A stretch of DNA of 64,000 nucleotides from an uncultured Dehalococcoidia bacterium. GTDB taxonomy: Bacteria; Chloroflexota; Dehalococcoidia; Lucifugimonadales; CATOSD01. Position 1 is the first letter of the stretch, and every line of letters starts with the position of its first letter. Location of the stretch: assembly GCA_951812395.1 (NCBI GenBank), contig CATOSD010000001.1, positions 558,001-622,000 on the forward strand. The letters run 5' to 3'. The position numbers were made by a program, and so were the translations under genes. Under the pieces are notes generated by a model. The model saw nothing but the letters and a program-made list of their open reading frames with translations. It was not told the origin of the DNA and ran no database searches. Positions 11,489 to 19,993 of this stretch are shown piece by piece.

Positions 11489-12287
11489 GGCCGCAGCCCT
11501 GGTTACTCCCCGCGAAGGACGGCAGAACGACCGGCCTGCCCGTCTCGGGATGCGGCACCACCATCACCGATTGCTTGAACACTTCGGAAAGAAGCTCCGG
11601 GCGCAGCACCTCATCCGGCGCGCCCACCTCGCATACCCGGCCCTCCGCCATAACCAGGACGCGGTCCGCATAAGCCCCCGCCAGGTTAAGGTCGTGGAGC
11701 ACGGCTAGCACGGCTCTCCCCTCGTCTGCCAGCCGCCTGCACAGCGCCATGACAAGCTGCTGGTGCGCGATGTCCAGGGCGTTCGTCGGCTCGTCCAGCA
11801 GCACCACCGGCGTGTTCTGGGCCAGCACGCGGGCGAGCGACACACGCCTCTGCTCGCCACCAGAGAGCGTCGGGTAGATGCGATCGGCCAGGTGAAGCAC
11901 CTGCGTGTTCTCCATGGCTTGGTCCGCCAGGGCGTAGTCGGATTCCGAGGGTGACCGCCACCGCCGGATGTGTGGATGCCGGCCCATCATCACAACCTCC
12001 CGGACCGTGAAGGGGAACCGGACCGGAGTGTGCTGGTTGAGCATCGAACGCAGGCGCGCCAGGGCGTGGGGTTTGGTTCTGAGCACGTCGAACCCGCACG
12101 CCTCCACGTGGCCCTCCGTAGGCACAAGGTCGCCTGCCAGTATCGCGCACAGCGTTGACTTGCCCGCGCCGTTTGGGCCTACGACGGCCAGCAGGCCACC
12201 GGCCGGAAGGTCCAGGTCCACCCTGTGCACCAACACTTTGCCGTCCACCGCGTAGCTGACACGGTGGGCCTGCGCCCCCGGCGTCAC
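11463..12287 (-). CDS. hmuV: Heme/iron ABC transporter ATP-binding protein (HmuV/FecE type)
   Basis: 274 residues. Walker A GPNGAGKST, signature LSGGEQRRVSLAR, Walker B VVLLDEPTNALD and the switch His in LAVLHDLNLA are all intact. The domain layout (short ATPase with FTVREVVMMGRHPH) is that of HmuV/FecE importers. I chose the GTG at 12287: it overlaps the permease stop as GTGA and has GGGGAGG just upstream, whereas the longer open frame is only a shadow of the permease. It energises the HmuU-like permease. The exact substrate (heme, siderophore or cobalamin) is not decided by sequence alone, but the neighbours favour iron. Confidence 0.87.
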   Translation of the reverse strand: MTPGAQAHRVSYAVDGKVLVHRVDLDLPAGGLLAVVGPNGAGKSTLCAILAGDLVPTEGHVEACGFDVLRTKPHALARLRSMLNQHTPVRFPFTVREVVMMGRHPHIRRWRSPSESDYALADQAMENTQVLHLADRIYPTLSGGEQRRVSLARVLAQNTPVVLLDEPTNALDIAHQQLVMALCRRLADEGRAVLAVLHDLNLAGAYADRVLVMAEGRVCEVGAPDEVLRPELLSEVFKQSVMVVPHPETGRPVVLPSFAGSNQGCGLSPIRGYR

Positions 12288-13369
12288 TCTGCGCCTCCCC
12301 AGTCCCTGCGGGTGCGGTGCACGAGCCACAAGAAGAACGGGCCGCCGATTATGGAGGTGACCGCGCCCAGAGGCAGCTCCGCCGGCACCACCACCGTCCG
12401 GGCGAGCAGGTCCGCCAGCAGAAGTGCAGTCGCTCCTCCCAGGATGCTCGCGGGCAGCAGAAACCGGTGGTCCGGACCGGCGACGAGCCTTATGACGTGC
12501 GGCACGACCAGCCCCACGAATCCTATGGTCCCGGACACTGACACCGCGGCGCCGGTAACGAGCGCGCACAGCACGATTACGCTGACGTGAACACGCTCGG
12601 TTGACACGCCAAGGTGGCGCGCCTCTCTATCACCGAGGTTGAGCAGGTTGAGCGAGCCAGCACAGAGCGGCAGAAACACGAACCCGGCAATGAGGAACGG
12701 GGCCACCGCCGCAACCGACGACCAGGTGGCTCCTCCGATGCTACCCAGCATCCAGAACGTAATGCTCCGTAGCTGGTCGTCGTCGGCCACGAACGTGAGC
12801 AGGCCCGTCATGGCCCCGGCTGTCGCGTTCACTGCCATGCCGGCTAGGATGAGCGTGGTCACCTCAGTTCGGCCCCGATCTCTCGCGACAAGGTACACGA
12901 CCGCCGTCGCGATAAGGCTGGTCAAGAATGCAGACGCGGCGATGGCGCTTGTCCCGAGTATACTGAACCCGACGACTATCGCAGCCACCGCGCCCACTGC
13001 CGCGCCGCTGGAGACGCCGATCACTCCCGGCTCGGCCAGGGGATTGCGAAACACACCCTGCAGCGCCGCGCCCGCCAGCGCAAGCCCCCCTCCCACCAGT
13101 ATGCCGAGCGCCACCCGGGGAAGGCGGATGCTCCACAGAATCGCGTCAGTGCGGTGCTCGAACGGGACCCCCGTCTCGATCCCGGCGTGGGATAAAATGA
13201 TAGAGAGGGCCTGCAAAGGCGGGATCTCCACCGCCCCCATGCCGACGTTCGCGAACAGCGTCGCTACGAACAGGACGACCATGAGCGCCAGCAGGGTGGA
13301 GCTGGCGAGCCGCCGGGTCTCACGGTTTCTCCACACCGACTGTCGGAACGCCCTCAAGTCTGTCGACAC
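12284..13369 (-). CDS. hmuU: FecCD-family ABC permease (HmuU type)
   Basis: 361 residues with about ten membrane segments. Family landmarks are seen: SIRLPRVALGILVGGGLALAG, QGVFRNPLAEPGVIGVSSGA, GTIGFVGLVVPHVIRLVAG and the end LPLGAVTSIIGGPFFLWL. It starts at GTG 13369, about 20 bases after the end of the hmuT reading, and overlaps hmuV by four bases, so hmuTUV form one operon. It provides the membrane channel for heme or ferric-siderophore import. No strong ribosome site precedes the GTG. Confidence 0.88.
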   Translation of the reverse strand: MSTDLRAFRQSVWRNRETRRLASSTLLALMVVLFVATLFANVGMGAVEIPPLQALSIILSHAGIETGVPFEHRTDAILWSIRLPRVALGILVGGGLALAGAALQGVFRNPLAEPGVIGVSSGAAVGAVAAIVVGFSILGTSAIAASAFLTSLIATAVVYLVARDRGRTEVTTLILAGMAVNATAGAMTGLLTFVADDDQLRSITFWMLGSIGGATWSSVAAVAPFLIAGFVFLPLCAGSLNLLNLGDREARHLGVSTERVHVSVIVLCALVTGAAVSVSGTIGFVGLVVPHVIRLVAGPDHRFLLPASILGGATALLLADLLARTVVVPAELPLGAVTSIIGGPFFLWLVHRTRRDWGGAE

Positions 13370-13389
13370 TCTCTAGCCGGTCGACGCCG

Positions 13390-14515
13390 TCACGGCGTCG
13401 GCGCCAGGTCCGGGTGGAACGCCCTCAGCAGGTCCATCATCACTCTGCCCGTGCGAGGCCCGCCGCCGGCGAAATACTGGTCGTCAAAGTCACTGGTCGT
13501 CGAAGTCCAGGATGCACCCTTCCTCCGCCGCCTTGGTGGCCCCCACTCCCGGCAGGCGCAGCAACCCCTCGCGGCCTCCCACCGTTTCCAGTCCATCGCT
13601 CAGCACCACTATGCAGTCGGGGTCCACGGCGGCGAGTGACTCCGCGATAAGCGGCACGAATGGACGGCGCACCCCCGCGACCGCGGCCCCACTTGTAGCC
13701 CCGCTCGCCTCGAATAGTTCGTGGCTGATGTGCTGCATTCCAATCATGAACAGCGTATCCATGCCCCTCATGTACAGGAAAACCGCGGTAGGACGCTCCT
13801 CGGCCTTGGCGGCCAGCGCCCTCACCTCGCCGATTTCAGCTTCGAGCTCGGAGACGATGGCCTCTCCCATCTCGGGCACGCCCAGGGACTGCGCCACCCC
13901 GCGAATCTTGCTAGACGCCGCGTCGATAGTGTTCGACGACTCCAGCACCACCACCGGCACGCCGGTGGCGCGTATCTGTTCCAGCACCTCGGCAGGGCCG
14001 GCGTCCTGGTTGCCGATTACCACCGTCGGCCTCATCGACAGAATCCCCTCCGCACTCAGACTTCGTTGGTAGCCGATCTTGGGCAGCCGCTGCGCCTGTG
14101 GAGGAAAAGTCGCGCTGGTGTCCACGGCGACTACGTGCTTGCCAAGCCCCAACGCGAACACCACCTCCGTGACGTCCCCGTTCAACACTACGATCCTGCT
14201 GATGTCGTCCACGACCACTATGTCACCGTTTACGTCCTCGACGGTCGCCGGCAATACCGGCCCGGCCCGGCTCGGAGTCTCCACAGGCTCCGGCGTCGGC
14301 ACGGGCGTGGCCGTAACGGGCGGCGGTGTGGCCGTAACGGGCAGAGGAGTAGCCGTCGTGGGCACGGGGATCGCGGTTGCAGGCATTGGCGTTGCCGTAG
14401 CGGGCGGCGGCGCAGGTGTGGGCGACGCCTCTCCCCCGCACGCGGTCAACCCCAGCAGGGCCGCGAGGGCCGCTGCCATGACGAGGGCAACTCCGAGTCG
14501 GTGTGATGTTTTCAT
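13390..14515 (-). CDS. hmuT: Heme/iron-binding lipoprotein HmuT, frame broken near the C-terminus by a 16-bp tandem duplication
   Basis: Lipoprotein with signal peptide ending LGLTAC, then a long (AT/VT)P linker and a class III periplasmic binding domain (RIVVLNGDVTEVVFALGLG, LPKIGYQRSLSAEGILSMRP, VVVLESSNTI, FMIGMQHISHELFEASG). The frame reaches a TGA at 13490 right after ILDFDDQ. The neighbouring frame then supplies DFDDQYFAGGGPRTG and LLRAFHPDLAPTP, the normal HmuT ending, closing at 13390. The cause is an exact tandem 16-bp duplication (13476-13507). The truncated protein lacks about 33 residues, including the last helix of the C-lobe. Start at 14515 has AAGG upstream; a second ATG is at 14536. 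Confidence 0.82.
13476..13507 (-). repeat. 16-bp imperfect tandem duplication that shifts the hmuT frame
   Basis: On the minus strand GACTTCGACGACCAGT (13507-13492) is followed directly by GACTTTGACGACCAGT (13491-13476); they differ at one base. Removing either copy joins the two hmuT frames perfectly. Confidence 0.93.
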
Positions 14516-14582
14516 GCTTGCCTTATTCTTCTCCATATCGGGCCGGATTAATCGTCGCGGTCGTCCTGTTCCTTAAGGGCCA

Positions 14583-14612
14583 TTGGCGGGATGCGCCTCT
14601 CCGTCGTACAAT
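14583..14612 (+). promoter_or_regulatory. Promoter for the DtxR-family regulator
   Basis: TTGGCG (14583-14588) and TACAAT (14607-14612) are separated by 18 bases, 43 bases ahead of the chosen start. It lies in the spacer between the divergent hmuTUV operon and the regulator, so both could be controlled from here. No convincing DtxR or MntR palindrome was found. Confidence 0.5.
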
Positions 14613-14654
14613 GACGGCAACAAACCAGAGGTCCGCTATATTTCGCGAGGCGCC

Positions 14655-15350
14655 ATGTCGCAGAGTTCCACGAGTTCGAGCATGTCTTCCGTACAGGGCG
14701 AGTACCTGATACGCATCTACACGACCCTGCGCGAAGGGTCCAGGGTCATCGGCTCCAGGCTCGCCGAACGGCTGGGCGTGTCCGCCTCCGCGGTGACGCA
14801 GGCCTTTCAGCGCATGGAACGCCAGGGCCTCGCCGTCATCGATCCCGAGTCCGGGGTCCAGCTCACCGCCGAGGGCCGCACCATCGCCGAGTCGATCATC
14901 CGCCGCCACTACCTCATCGAAAGGCTTCTTGTGGACACACTTGGCTTCGACTGGGCAGACGCCGACGATGAGGCGGAGCGCATGGAGCAGACCCTGTCGC
15001 CAAAGCTGGAGAAGTATCTCTACGAAAAGCTCGGCGGACCGACGACCTGCCCTCACGGCAACCCCTTTCCCGGATCTCCCGGCGAAGAACGGCTTCTCGG
15101 CGCACGTAAGATGACCGACGCCCGCGCCGGCGAGAGCGTTGTGGTTTGGAGAATCACAGAAGAGGGGGAAGACGACAACGAGCTTCTTCACTTCGCCCAC
15201 GACAACGGCGTGCTGCCGGACGAGACGGCCCTCATATGCAACATCGACCTCAGGGAGGGACTCGTCGAGCTGCGTCTCGGCAAGCGTGCGGTCAGCATGC
15301 CGACGCGGTGGGCGCGGCACATCCGCGTGTCGGGGCCTGTGTCCGCGTAG
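14655..15350 (+). CDS. DtxR/MntR-family metal-dependent transcriptional regulator
   Basis: 231 residues. A winged helix-turn-helix (residues 20-75, RLAERLGVSASAVTQAFQRM), a dimerisation/metal domain and an SH3-like FeoA C-terminal domain (about 155-225). Metal ligands by alignment with DtxR/MntR: Glu16 in place of Met10 (Asp8 in MntR), His85 and Glu89 retained, Glu108 in place of Cys102, Glu111 retained, and Gln112 in place of the usual His. The acidic set resembles Mn-selective MntR more than Fe-selective IdeR, yet the gene faces hmuTUV and lies in an iron island. It probably represses hmuTUV and perhaps itself. A possible shorter start is ATG 14682. Confidence 0.87.
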   Translation: MSQSSTSSSMSSVQGEYLIRIYTTLREGSRVIGSRLAERLGVSASAVTQAFQRMERQGLAVIDPESGVQLTAEGRTIAESIIRRHYLIERLLVDTLGFDWADADDEAERMEQTLSPKLEKYLYEKLGGPTTCPHGNPFPGSPGEERLLGARKMTDARAGESVVVWRITEEGEDDNELLHFAHDNGVLPDETALICNIDLREGLVELRLGKRAVSMPTRWARHIRVSGPVSA

Positions 15351-15359
15351 AAGCGCGCG

Positions 15360-15376
15360 GGACGGGAGTCCCGTCC
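15360..15376 (+). terminator. Hairpin after the DtxR-family gene
   Basis: GGACGGG-AGT-CCCGTCC, a perfect 7-bp stem ten bases after the stop codon. There is no clear T tract, so it may be a weak or protein-assisted terminator. Confidence 0.5.
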
Positions 15377-15475
15377 GGTCCTGAACTGGCCCCTCGATTC
15401 CCTTCTCCCCCGCAGTCGATGCCATGCACTCGCAACAGATCCTCGCTCCCCAAATGTTTCTCTCCTCCACGCCAC

Positions 15476-15504
15476 TTGACACGTTAAGTATACTACATTA
15501 CTAT
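15476..15504 (+). promoter_or_regulatory. Strong sigma70-type promoter ahead of the BFN-domain gene
   Basis: TTGACA (15476-15481), exactly 17 bases, TACTAT (15499-15504). The spacer contains AGTATACT, a palindrome that could be an operator. The spacer is AT-rich in an otherwise GC-rich region. Confidence 0.7.
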
Positions 15505-15610
15505 TCATGGTGATTAATAGTGAGTTAGCCTTTTGAACCCGTAGTCGGAGTTCATCTGGGCTGGCGTCGGCAGTCGCGGTAAGTGCGGGTCAGTCTCGTT
15601 GGAGGAGCAA

Positions 15611-16114
15611 ATGGAACGCGCCTTGGTAAAGCGCCTGTACAGGGAGGAAACGTCCCTGGAGACCGTAATGCTCATGGAGGCGACACAGACTAAGGAGCGC
15701 ATCAAAATCACGATCCCCTACCAGAAGGCGGGTATCCTGGCTCTCGAAGCCCACGGACTAAATGATCGTTGCCCGCTCTACAGCATGTTCTCACAGTGCG
15801 TCGATGCGCTGGGGGCCGCGTTCGGAGTGGTCGTGATCAGCTGCAAGAAACAGGTGGGCGCCAGCGGCGCGATTTCCCTGTCACAGGGCGGACGAACGAG
15901 GTGGGTGGACGCGGACGTCGTGGAGTTGGTGGCGTTCGCGCTGCACTCGAGTATTCCCATCTACGTGGATAGACCCGATTCACTTGAAACCCAGCGTGAG
16001 GGATCGCCTCTGAGGGGCGCCGAGGTCCCCAGCGTGTTCGAGGCCGCCCTGGAAGACATCCTCTCGCCCGACGCCGAATCAGGCCCCGCCTCCACTGACT
16101 CGACGGAACGATGA
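15611..16114 (+). CDS. BFN/DUF151 domain protein (bifunctional-nuclease-like)
   Basis: 167 residues starting at ATG 15611 behind GGAGGAG. The central part (FGVVVISCKKQVGASGAISL, VDADVVELVAFALHSSIPIYV) follows the DUF151 plan, where a stretch like DALALALRLGVPIYV ends the domain. The match is diverged: the usual GR-EA core is not obvious, so nuclease activity is doubtful. The next gene begins inside its stop codon (ATGA), which implies translational coupling. Role unknown. Confidence 0.55.
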   Translation: MERALVKRLYREETSLETVMLMEATQTKERIKITIPYQKAGILALEAHGLNDRCPLYSMFSQCVDALGAAFGVVVISCKKQVGASGAISLSQGGRTRWVDADVVELVAFALHSSIPIYVDRPDSLETQREGSPLRGAEVPSVFEAALEDILSPDAESGPASTDSTER

Positions 16115-16866
16115 CCCAAAACGTGTCGGGCCCGCAAACTTGGGCCCCCGGCCAATCGGCGCGGCCCCGCGACGCCGCCGCACGCGCGGCGGGCGCCCTC
16201 CTGCTGCTCACCGCCATCACCACCATGGTCGCGGTCGTGACGCGCGTGTCGGCCGATGCCGACCAGGCCACTCTCGCGCAGTCCCTGGCCGCGATCTCAG
16301 ACAGCAAAGCCCTCTATGGCATAGGGGGCGCGGCTCGGCTGGTCTCGGGAATCATCCTAATGGCCGCCGCCTGGTACCTGCTCAACACGTGGATCATCAG
16401 GGAGCGCTTCGGCTCGCCTATCGTGCCTGCCCTGTTCGTCGCATCCGGCCTCTTCACGCTAGTCTCGGGCGCGTGCGCCGTCTGGCTTGCGGCGTCCGTC
16501 CCCGGCTCTCCGGGCGCGATCGACGCCTTCGCCGGCGCGTCATCCACCGAGCTTGTTGCAGACCTTCGCTGGCTCACAGGCAAGATCGGATTCGCCATAG
16601 GGGGCGTCGCTTTGCTGGCCGCCGCCCGCTACCAGTGGAAGACCGGCGGCGTGCTCAGGAAGATCGCGCCCGTGTCGGCAATCATCGGCGTACTGATGCT
16701 GTTCATCTGGATCGACGCGGCCACGCTCGTTCACCGGTTCAGCGGCATGGCCTTCGTCCTCTGGCTCGTTGTGATTGGCGTGATGCTCTACACGGGCCGC
16801 GTAGAGCGAAACTTTGTACACACGATAGACTCGCCTACAAAATCCGGTTCGCCAGAGCACCCATAA
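16111..16866 (+). CDS. DUF4386-like six-helix membrane protein
   Basis: 251 residues with six hydrophobic segments (for example ARAAGALLLLTAITTMVAVV, GIILMAAAWYLLNTWII, GFAIGGVALLAAARYQW, GMAFVLWLVVIGVMLYTG). The layout, with a long first loop containing ALYGIGGAARLVSG, is like DUF4386 proteins. It overlaps the BFN gene by four bases and is followed 24 bases later by ferritin, so it is probably in the same transcript. No catalytic motif is visible. Confidence 0.6.
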   Translation: MTQNVSGPQTWAPGQSARPRDAAARAAGALLLLTAITTMVAVVTRVSADADQATLAQSLAAISDSKALYGIGGAARLVSGIILMAAAWYLLNTWIIRERFGSPIVPALFVASGLFTLVSGACAVWLAASVPGSPGAIDAFAGASSTELVADLRWLTGKIGFAIGGVALLAAARYQWKTGGVLRKIAPVSAIIGVLMLFIWIDAATLVHRFSGMAFVLWLVVIGVMLYTGRVERNFVHTIDSPTKSGSPEHP

Positions 16867-16889
16867 CATCACATAGGAGAAGTAGGCAA

Positions 16890-17387
16890 GTGATAAGCCA
16901 AAAGCTACAGGACGCGATAAACGAGCAGATAAACGGCGAGTTCTACGCCGCCCACCTTTACTTGTCCATGGCCGCGTTCTGCGACACGCGCAGCCTAGGC
17001 GGGTTCGCCCACTGGCTGAAGCTCCAGTACAGCGAGGAGCTCTCCCACGCCATGAAGCTGTTCGACTTCATCACCGACAGAGGGGGCCGCGTCGCGCTCC
17101 AGTCCATCCAACAGCCGCCGGTGGAGTTCGAGTCCGTCGGAGCGGTCATGCGGATGGCGCTCGATCACGAGAAGATGGTCACCGCCAAGATAGACAGCCT
17201 GTACGAGCTGGCCCTGGACGAGCGGGACTACTCCGCACACGTCCTACTGGAGTGGTTCGTCGACGAGCAGGTCGAAGAAGAGAAGAGCCTGACCGAGATC
17301 ATCGACCACCTGGAGATGGTCGGAAACGATGGAACGGGACTGCTGCTACTGGACGCCCGCTTGGGTGCCCGCAGCGGTTCCGACTGA
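16890..17387 (+). CDS. ftnA: Ferritin (non-heme iron storage)
   Basis: 165 residues, the normal length for bacterial FtnA. GTG start with AGGAGA nine bases upstream. Ferroxidase ligands are seen in order: Glu in INGEFYAAHLYLSM, Glu and His in YSEELSHAMKLFDF, Glu in DHEKMVTAKI and Glu/Gln in FVDEQVEEEKS. It assembles into a 24-subunit shell that oxidises and stores iron. It lies between the MntR/DtxR regulator and the imelysin cluster, linking storage with uptake. Confidence 0.93.
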   Translation: MISQKLQDAINEQINGEFYAAHLYLSMAAFCDTRSLGGFAHWLKLQYSEELSHAMKLFDFITDRGGRVALQSIQQPPVEFESVGAVMRMALDHEKMVTAKIDSLYELALDERDYSAHVLLEWFVDEQVEEEKSLTEIIDHLEMVGNDGTGLLLLDARLGARSGSD

Positions 17388-17418
17388 AGGAACTGATTGA
17401 CCCATAAGGAGGATCGTC

Positions 17419-18576
17419 GTGAAGAGAATCGTAGCGTTGTTCGCGTTAGCCGTGGCGGCACTTGGACTGCTTGCGGGCTGTGCCCAGAGCGGGCCCGACG
17501 ACGAACTGAAAGATGAGGTGGTCGCCAACTACGCCGCAGGCGTCCATCACCTCTACTCCGTGAGCCTCGGGTCGGCGACGGCCCTCGACGGAGCGATAGA
17601 CCGCTTCATCGCGGACCCCACGCCGACGCATCTCGAGGCCGCCAAGCGCATGTGGCTGTACGCCCGCGACGACTACGGCCCAACCGAGGCGTTCCGCTTT
17701 TACGACGGTCCCATCGACAACCCCGACGACGGTCCGGAGGGTCTCATAAACGCCTGGCCTCTCGATGAGGCCTACATCGACTACGTCGAGGGCAACCCCT
17801 CGGCCGGAATCATCAACAACCCAGCCGAATTTCCCGTCATCGACGCCAACCTGCTAGTCTCGCTCAATGAGGTCGGCGGCGAGGAGAACGTCTCCACCGG
17901 CTGGCACGCCATCGAGTTCCTCCTGTGGGGCCAGGACCTCTACGGCGCCGGGCCGGGACAACGCCCCGTCGAGGACTACACCACCAACGCCAACGCCGAC
18001 CGCCGCGCGGCCTACTTGTCCGTTGCGTCCGACCTGCTGGTGTCCCATCTCCAGGACATGGTAAACGCCTGGGCGCCCGGAGTTGGAGGCAACTACCGCG
18101 CCCGGTTCGTGAGCATGGACGCCGACGACGCGATACAGAACATCATCACCGGAATCGGTGAGCTCAGCCGCGGCGAGCTTGCCGGTGAGCGGATGACCGT
18201 CGCCTACGAGGCCCGCTCCCAGGAAGACGAGCATTCCTGCTTCTCCGACAACACAATCGCCGACATCGTCGGCAACGCCCGCGGCATCCAGATCGTGTAC
18301 CTCGGCGACTACGGCGCGGTGTCAGGCCCCGGCGTCAAAGACCTGATCGCAGCCGAGGACGAGGAACTTGCCGATCAGCTAGAAGCCCAGATCGCCGCGA
18401 GCGTGAACCTGGCCAACGCGATACCCGACCCGTTCGACCAGCACCTTCTCGAGGGCGTCTCCGACCAGACCCCGGGCAGGCAGGCCGTTCTCAGAACGAT
18501 TGTGGCTCTTGAGGACCAGACCGACACCATAGTGGACGCCGCCGAGAAGATTGGGATCACCATTAGCGTATCCTGA
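17419..18576 (+). CDS. Imelysin-family (peptidase M75-like) iron-regulated lipoprotein, first copy
   Basis: 385 residues starting at GTG 17419 after AAGGAGG. Signal peptide with lipobox LLAGC. The family motif GxHxxE is intact in TGWHAIEFLLWGQD, and the second half has the usual RSQEDEHSCFSDNT and IVYLGDYGA. Imelysins are outer-surface or periplasmic proteins tied to iron uptake (IrpA, ICMP, EfeO relatives); peptidase activity is disputed. It heads an imelysin-DHOR-imelysin set with overlapping starts, a recurring order in iron-responsive clusters. Confidence 0.9.
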   Translation: MKRIVALFALAVAALGLLAGCAQSGPDDELKDEVVANYAAGVHHLYSVSLGSATALDGAIDRFIADPTPTHLEAAKRMWLYARDDYGPTEAFRFYDGPIDNPDDGPEGLINAWPLDEAYIDYVEGNPSAGIINNPAEFPVIDANLLVSLNEVGGEENVSTGWHAIEFLLWGQDLYGAGPGQRPVEDYTTNANADRRAAYLSVASDLLVSHLQDMVNAWAPGVGGNYRARFVSMDADDAIQNIITGIGELSRGELAGERMTVAYEARSQEDEHSCFSDNTIADIVGNARGIQIVYLGDYGAVSGPGVKDLIAAEDEELADQLEAQIAASVNLANAIPDPFDQHLLEGVSDQTPGRQAVLRTIVALEDQTDTIVDAAEKIGITISVS

Positions 18577-19993
18577 TGTTCTCCGCGGCGGTTCAGCGCG
18601 GCTCCCGCTCGTAACGGCGGGAGCCGCGCTGGCCATCTTTGTCGCCTCGCTCGCAGCCTGTGGTGGAGGGGACGACGAGGTTGACCTCGCGCTCGTTTAC
18701 GACGAAAGGTTGGGCGGCGAGACGACCGCGTTCAGCGATGGCGGCAACGCATTCGAGCTTTCAGCCCGCAACCTGGGCAGACTGGAGAGGCGGACTTTCG
18801 AGGTGGGCGATAGTTTCTTCACCCAGAACTGGGTTACCGCCCCCGCCTCCACCGAGGCGCGCGATGGGCTGGGCCCGACGTTCAACGCCCAGTCCTGCTC
18901 CTCCTGCCACAGCCACGATGGCAGGGCCAGGCCGCCCGAGAACGACGCCGACCCTGTCCGAGGCCTGCTGCTCAAACTCAGCGTGCCCGGCCCCGACGGA
19001 TCCGTGGACGAGCAGTCCTACGGAGGCCAGCTCCAGGACCGTGCCATAAACGGAGTCCCCGCCGAAGGCCGCATCTCGATTCGCTACGAGGAGATAACCG
19101 GCCGGTACGCCGACGGCACGCCCTTCACCCTTCGTAAGCCCACCTACACCATCCTCGATCCGGCGTTCGGTCCACTCGATAAGGACGTAATGACGTCTCC
19201 GCGTATCGCGCCCGCGGTCTTCGGGATGGGGCTACTGGAAGCCATTCCGGAAGAGCGCATAACTGCGCTGGCCGACCCCGACGACGAGGATGGCAACGGC
19301 ATCTCGGGCCGCGTCCACTTGGTGTGGGATGCCAGACAGGGCAGCCGCGCGCTGGGCCGCTTCGGCTGGAAAGCGGGCCAGCCGACGGTCGAGCAGCAGT
19401 CGGCTACCGCGTTCCTCAACGACATCGGCATAACCTCGAGTCTGGCGCCCGACGAGAACTGCCCCGCCGTTCAGTCGGCCTGCCGGCAGGCCCCGAACGG
19501 TGGCTCCCCCGAGGTCCCCGACGAGCGTCTCGGCAGGGTCACCTTCTACGTGCAGACGCTCGCCGTGCCGGCCATGCGGAACGTGGATGACCCCACGGTC
19601 CGCGACGGCGCGCGCCTGTTCGTGCAGGCAGGCTGCGCGGCCTGCCACACGCCGCGCCACGTCACGCCGGAGGACTACCCCATCGAGGCGCTCAGCGGCC
19701 AGGTCATATTCCCCTACACCGACCTCCTACTGCACGACATGGGCGAGGGCCTTGCCGACAATCGCCCCGAGGGTGAGGCGTCGGGAAGCGAATGGCGCAC
19801 ACCTCCGCTGTGGGGCATCGGGCTGGTGGAGACGGTCAACGGACACACCATGTTCCTGCACGATGGCCGCGCCCGGAGCATCGAGGAGGCGGTGCTCTGG
19901 CACGGCGGCGAAGCGCGGAGATCGCGTGACTTCTTCATCGGCCTATCTGCGGAAGAGCGCGAGGCCCTGCTGACATTTCTGCGCGCACTCTGA
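18551..19993 (+). CDS. Di-heme oxidoreductase (DHOR) family lipoprotein
   Basis: 480 residues. The lipobox is SLAAC. Two c-type heme motifs: CSSCHSHDGRARPPENDADP in the N-terminal half and CAACHTPRHV in the C-terminal half. The conserved family end LHDGRARSIEEAVLWHGGEA is present. The best start is TTG 18551, which overlaps the upstream imelysin by 26 bases; there is no later usable start before the signal peptide. Standing between two imelysins, it is probably a periplasmic redox partner in iron uptake, as inferred from similar clusters. Confidence 0.88.
   Translation: MGSPLAYPDVLRGGSARLPLVTAGAALAIFVASLAACGGGDDEVDLALVYDERLGGETTAFSDGGNAFELSARNLGRLERRTFEVGDSFFTQNWVTAPASTEARDGLGPTFNAQSCSSCHSHDGRARPPENDADPVRGLLLKLSVPGPDGSVDEQSYGGQLQDRAINGVPAEGRISIRYEEITGRYADGTPFTLRKPTYTILDPAFGPLDKDVMTSPRIAPAVFGMGLLEAIPEERITALADPDDEDGNGISGRVHLVWDARQGSRALGRFGWKAGQPTVEQQSATAFLNDIGITSSLAPDENCPAVQSACRQAPNGGSPEVPDERLGRVTFYVQTLAVPAMRNVDDPTVRDGARLFVQAGCAACHTPRHVTPEDYPIEALSGQVIFPYTDLLLHDMGEGLADNRPEGEASGSEWRTPPLWGIGLVETVNGHTMFLHDGRARSIEEAVLWHGGEARRSRDFFIGLSAEEREALLTFLRAL

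Noticed and set aside
14540..14654. DtxR/MntR operator palindrome
   Set aside because: CTTAAG and similar short palindromes are present, but nothing matches a known DtxR or MntR box well enough.
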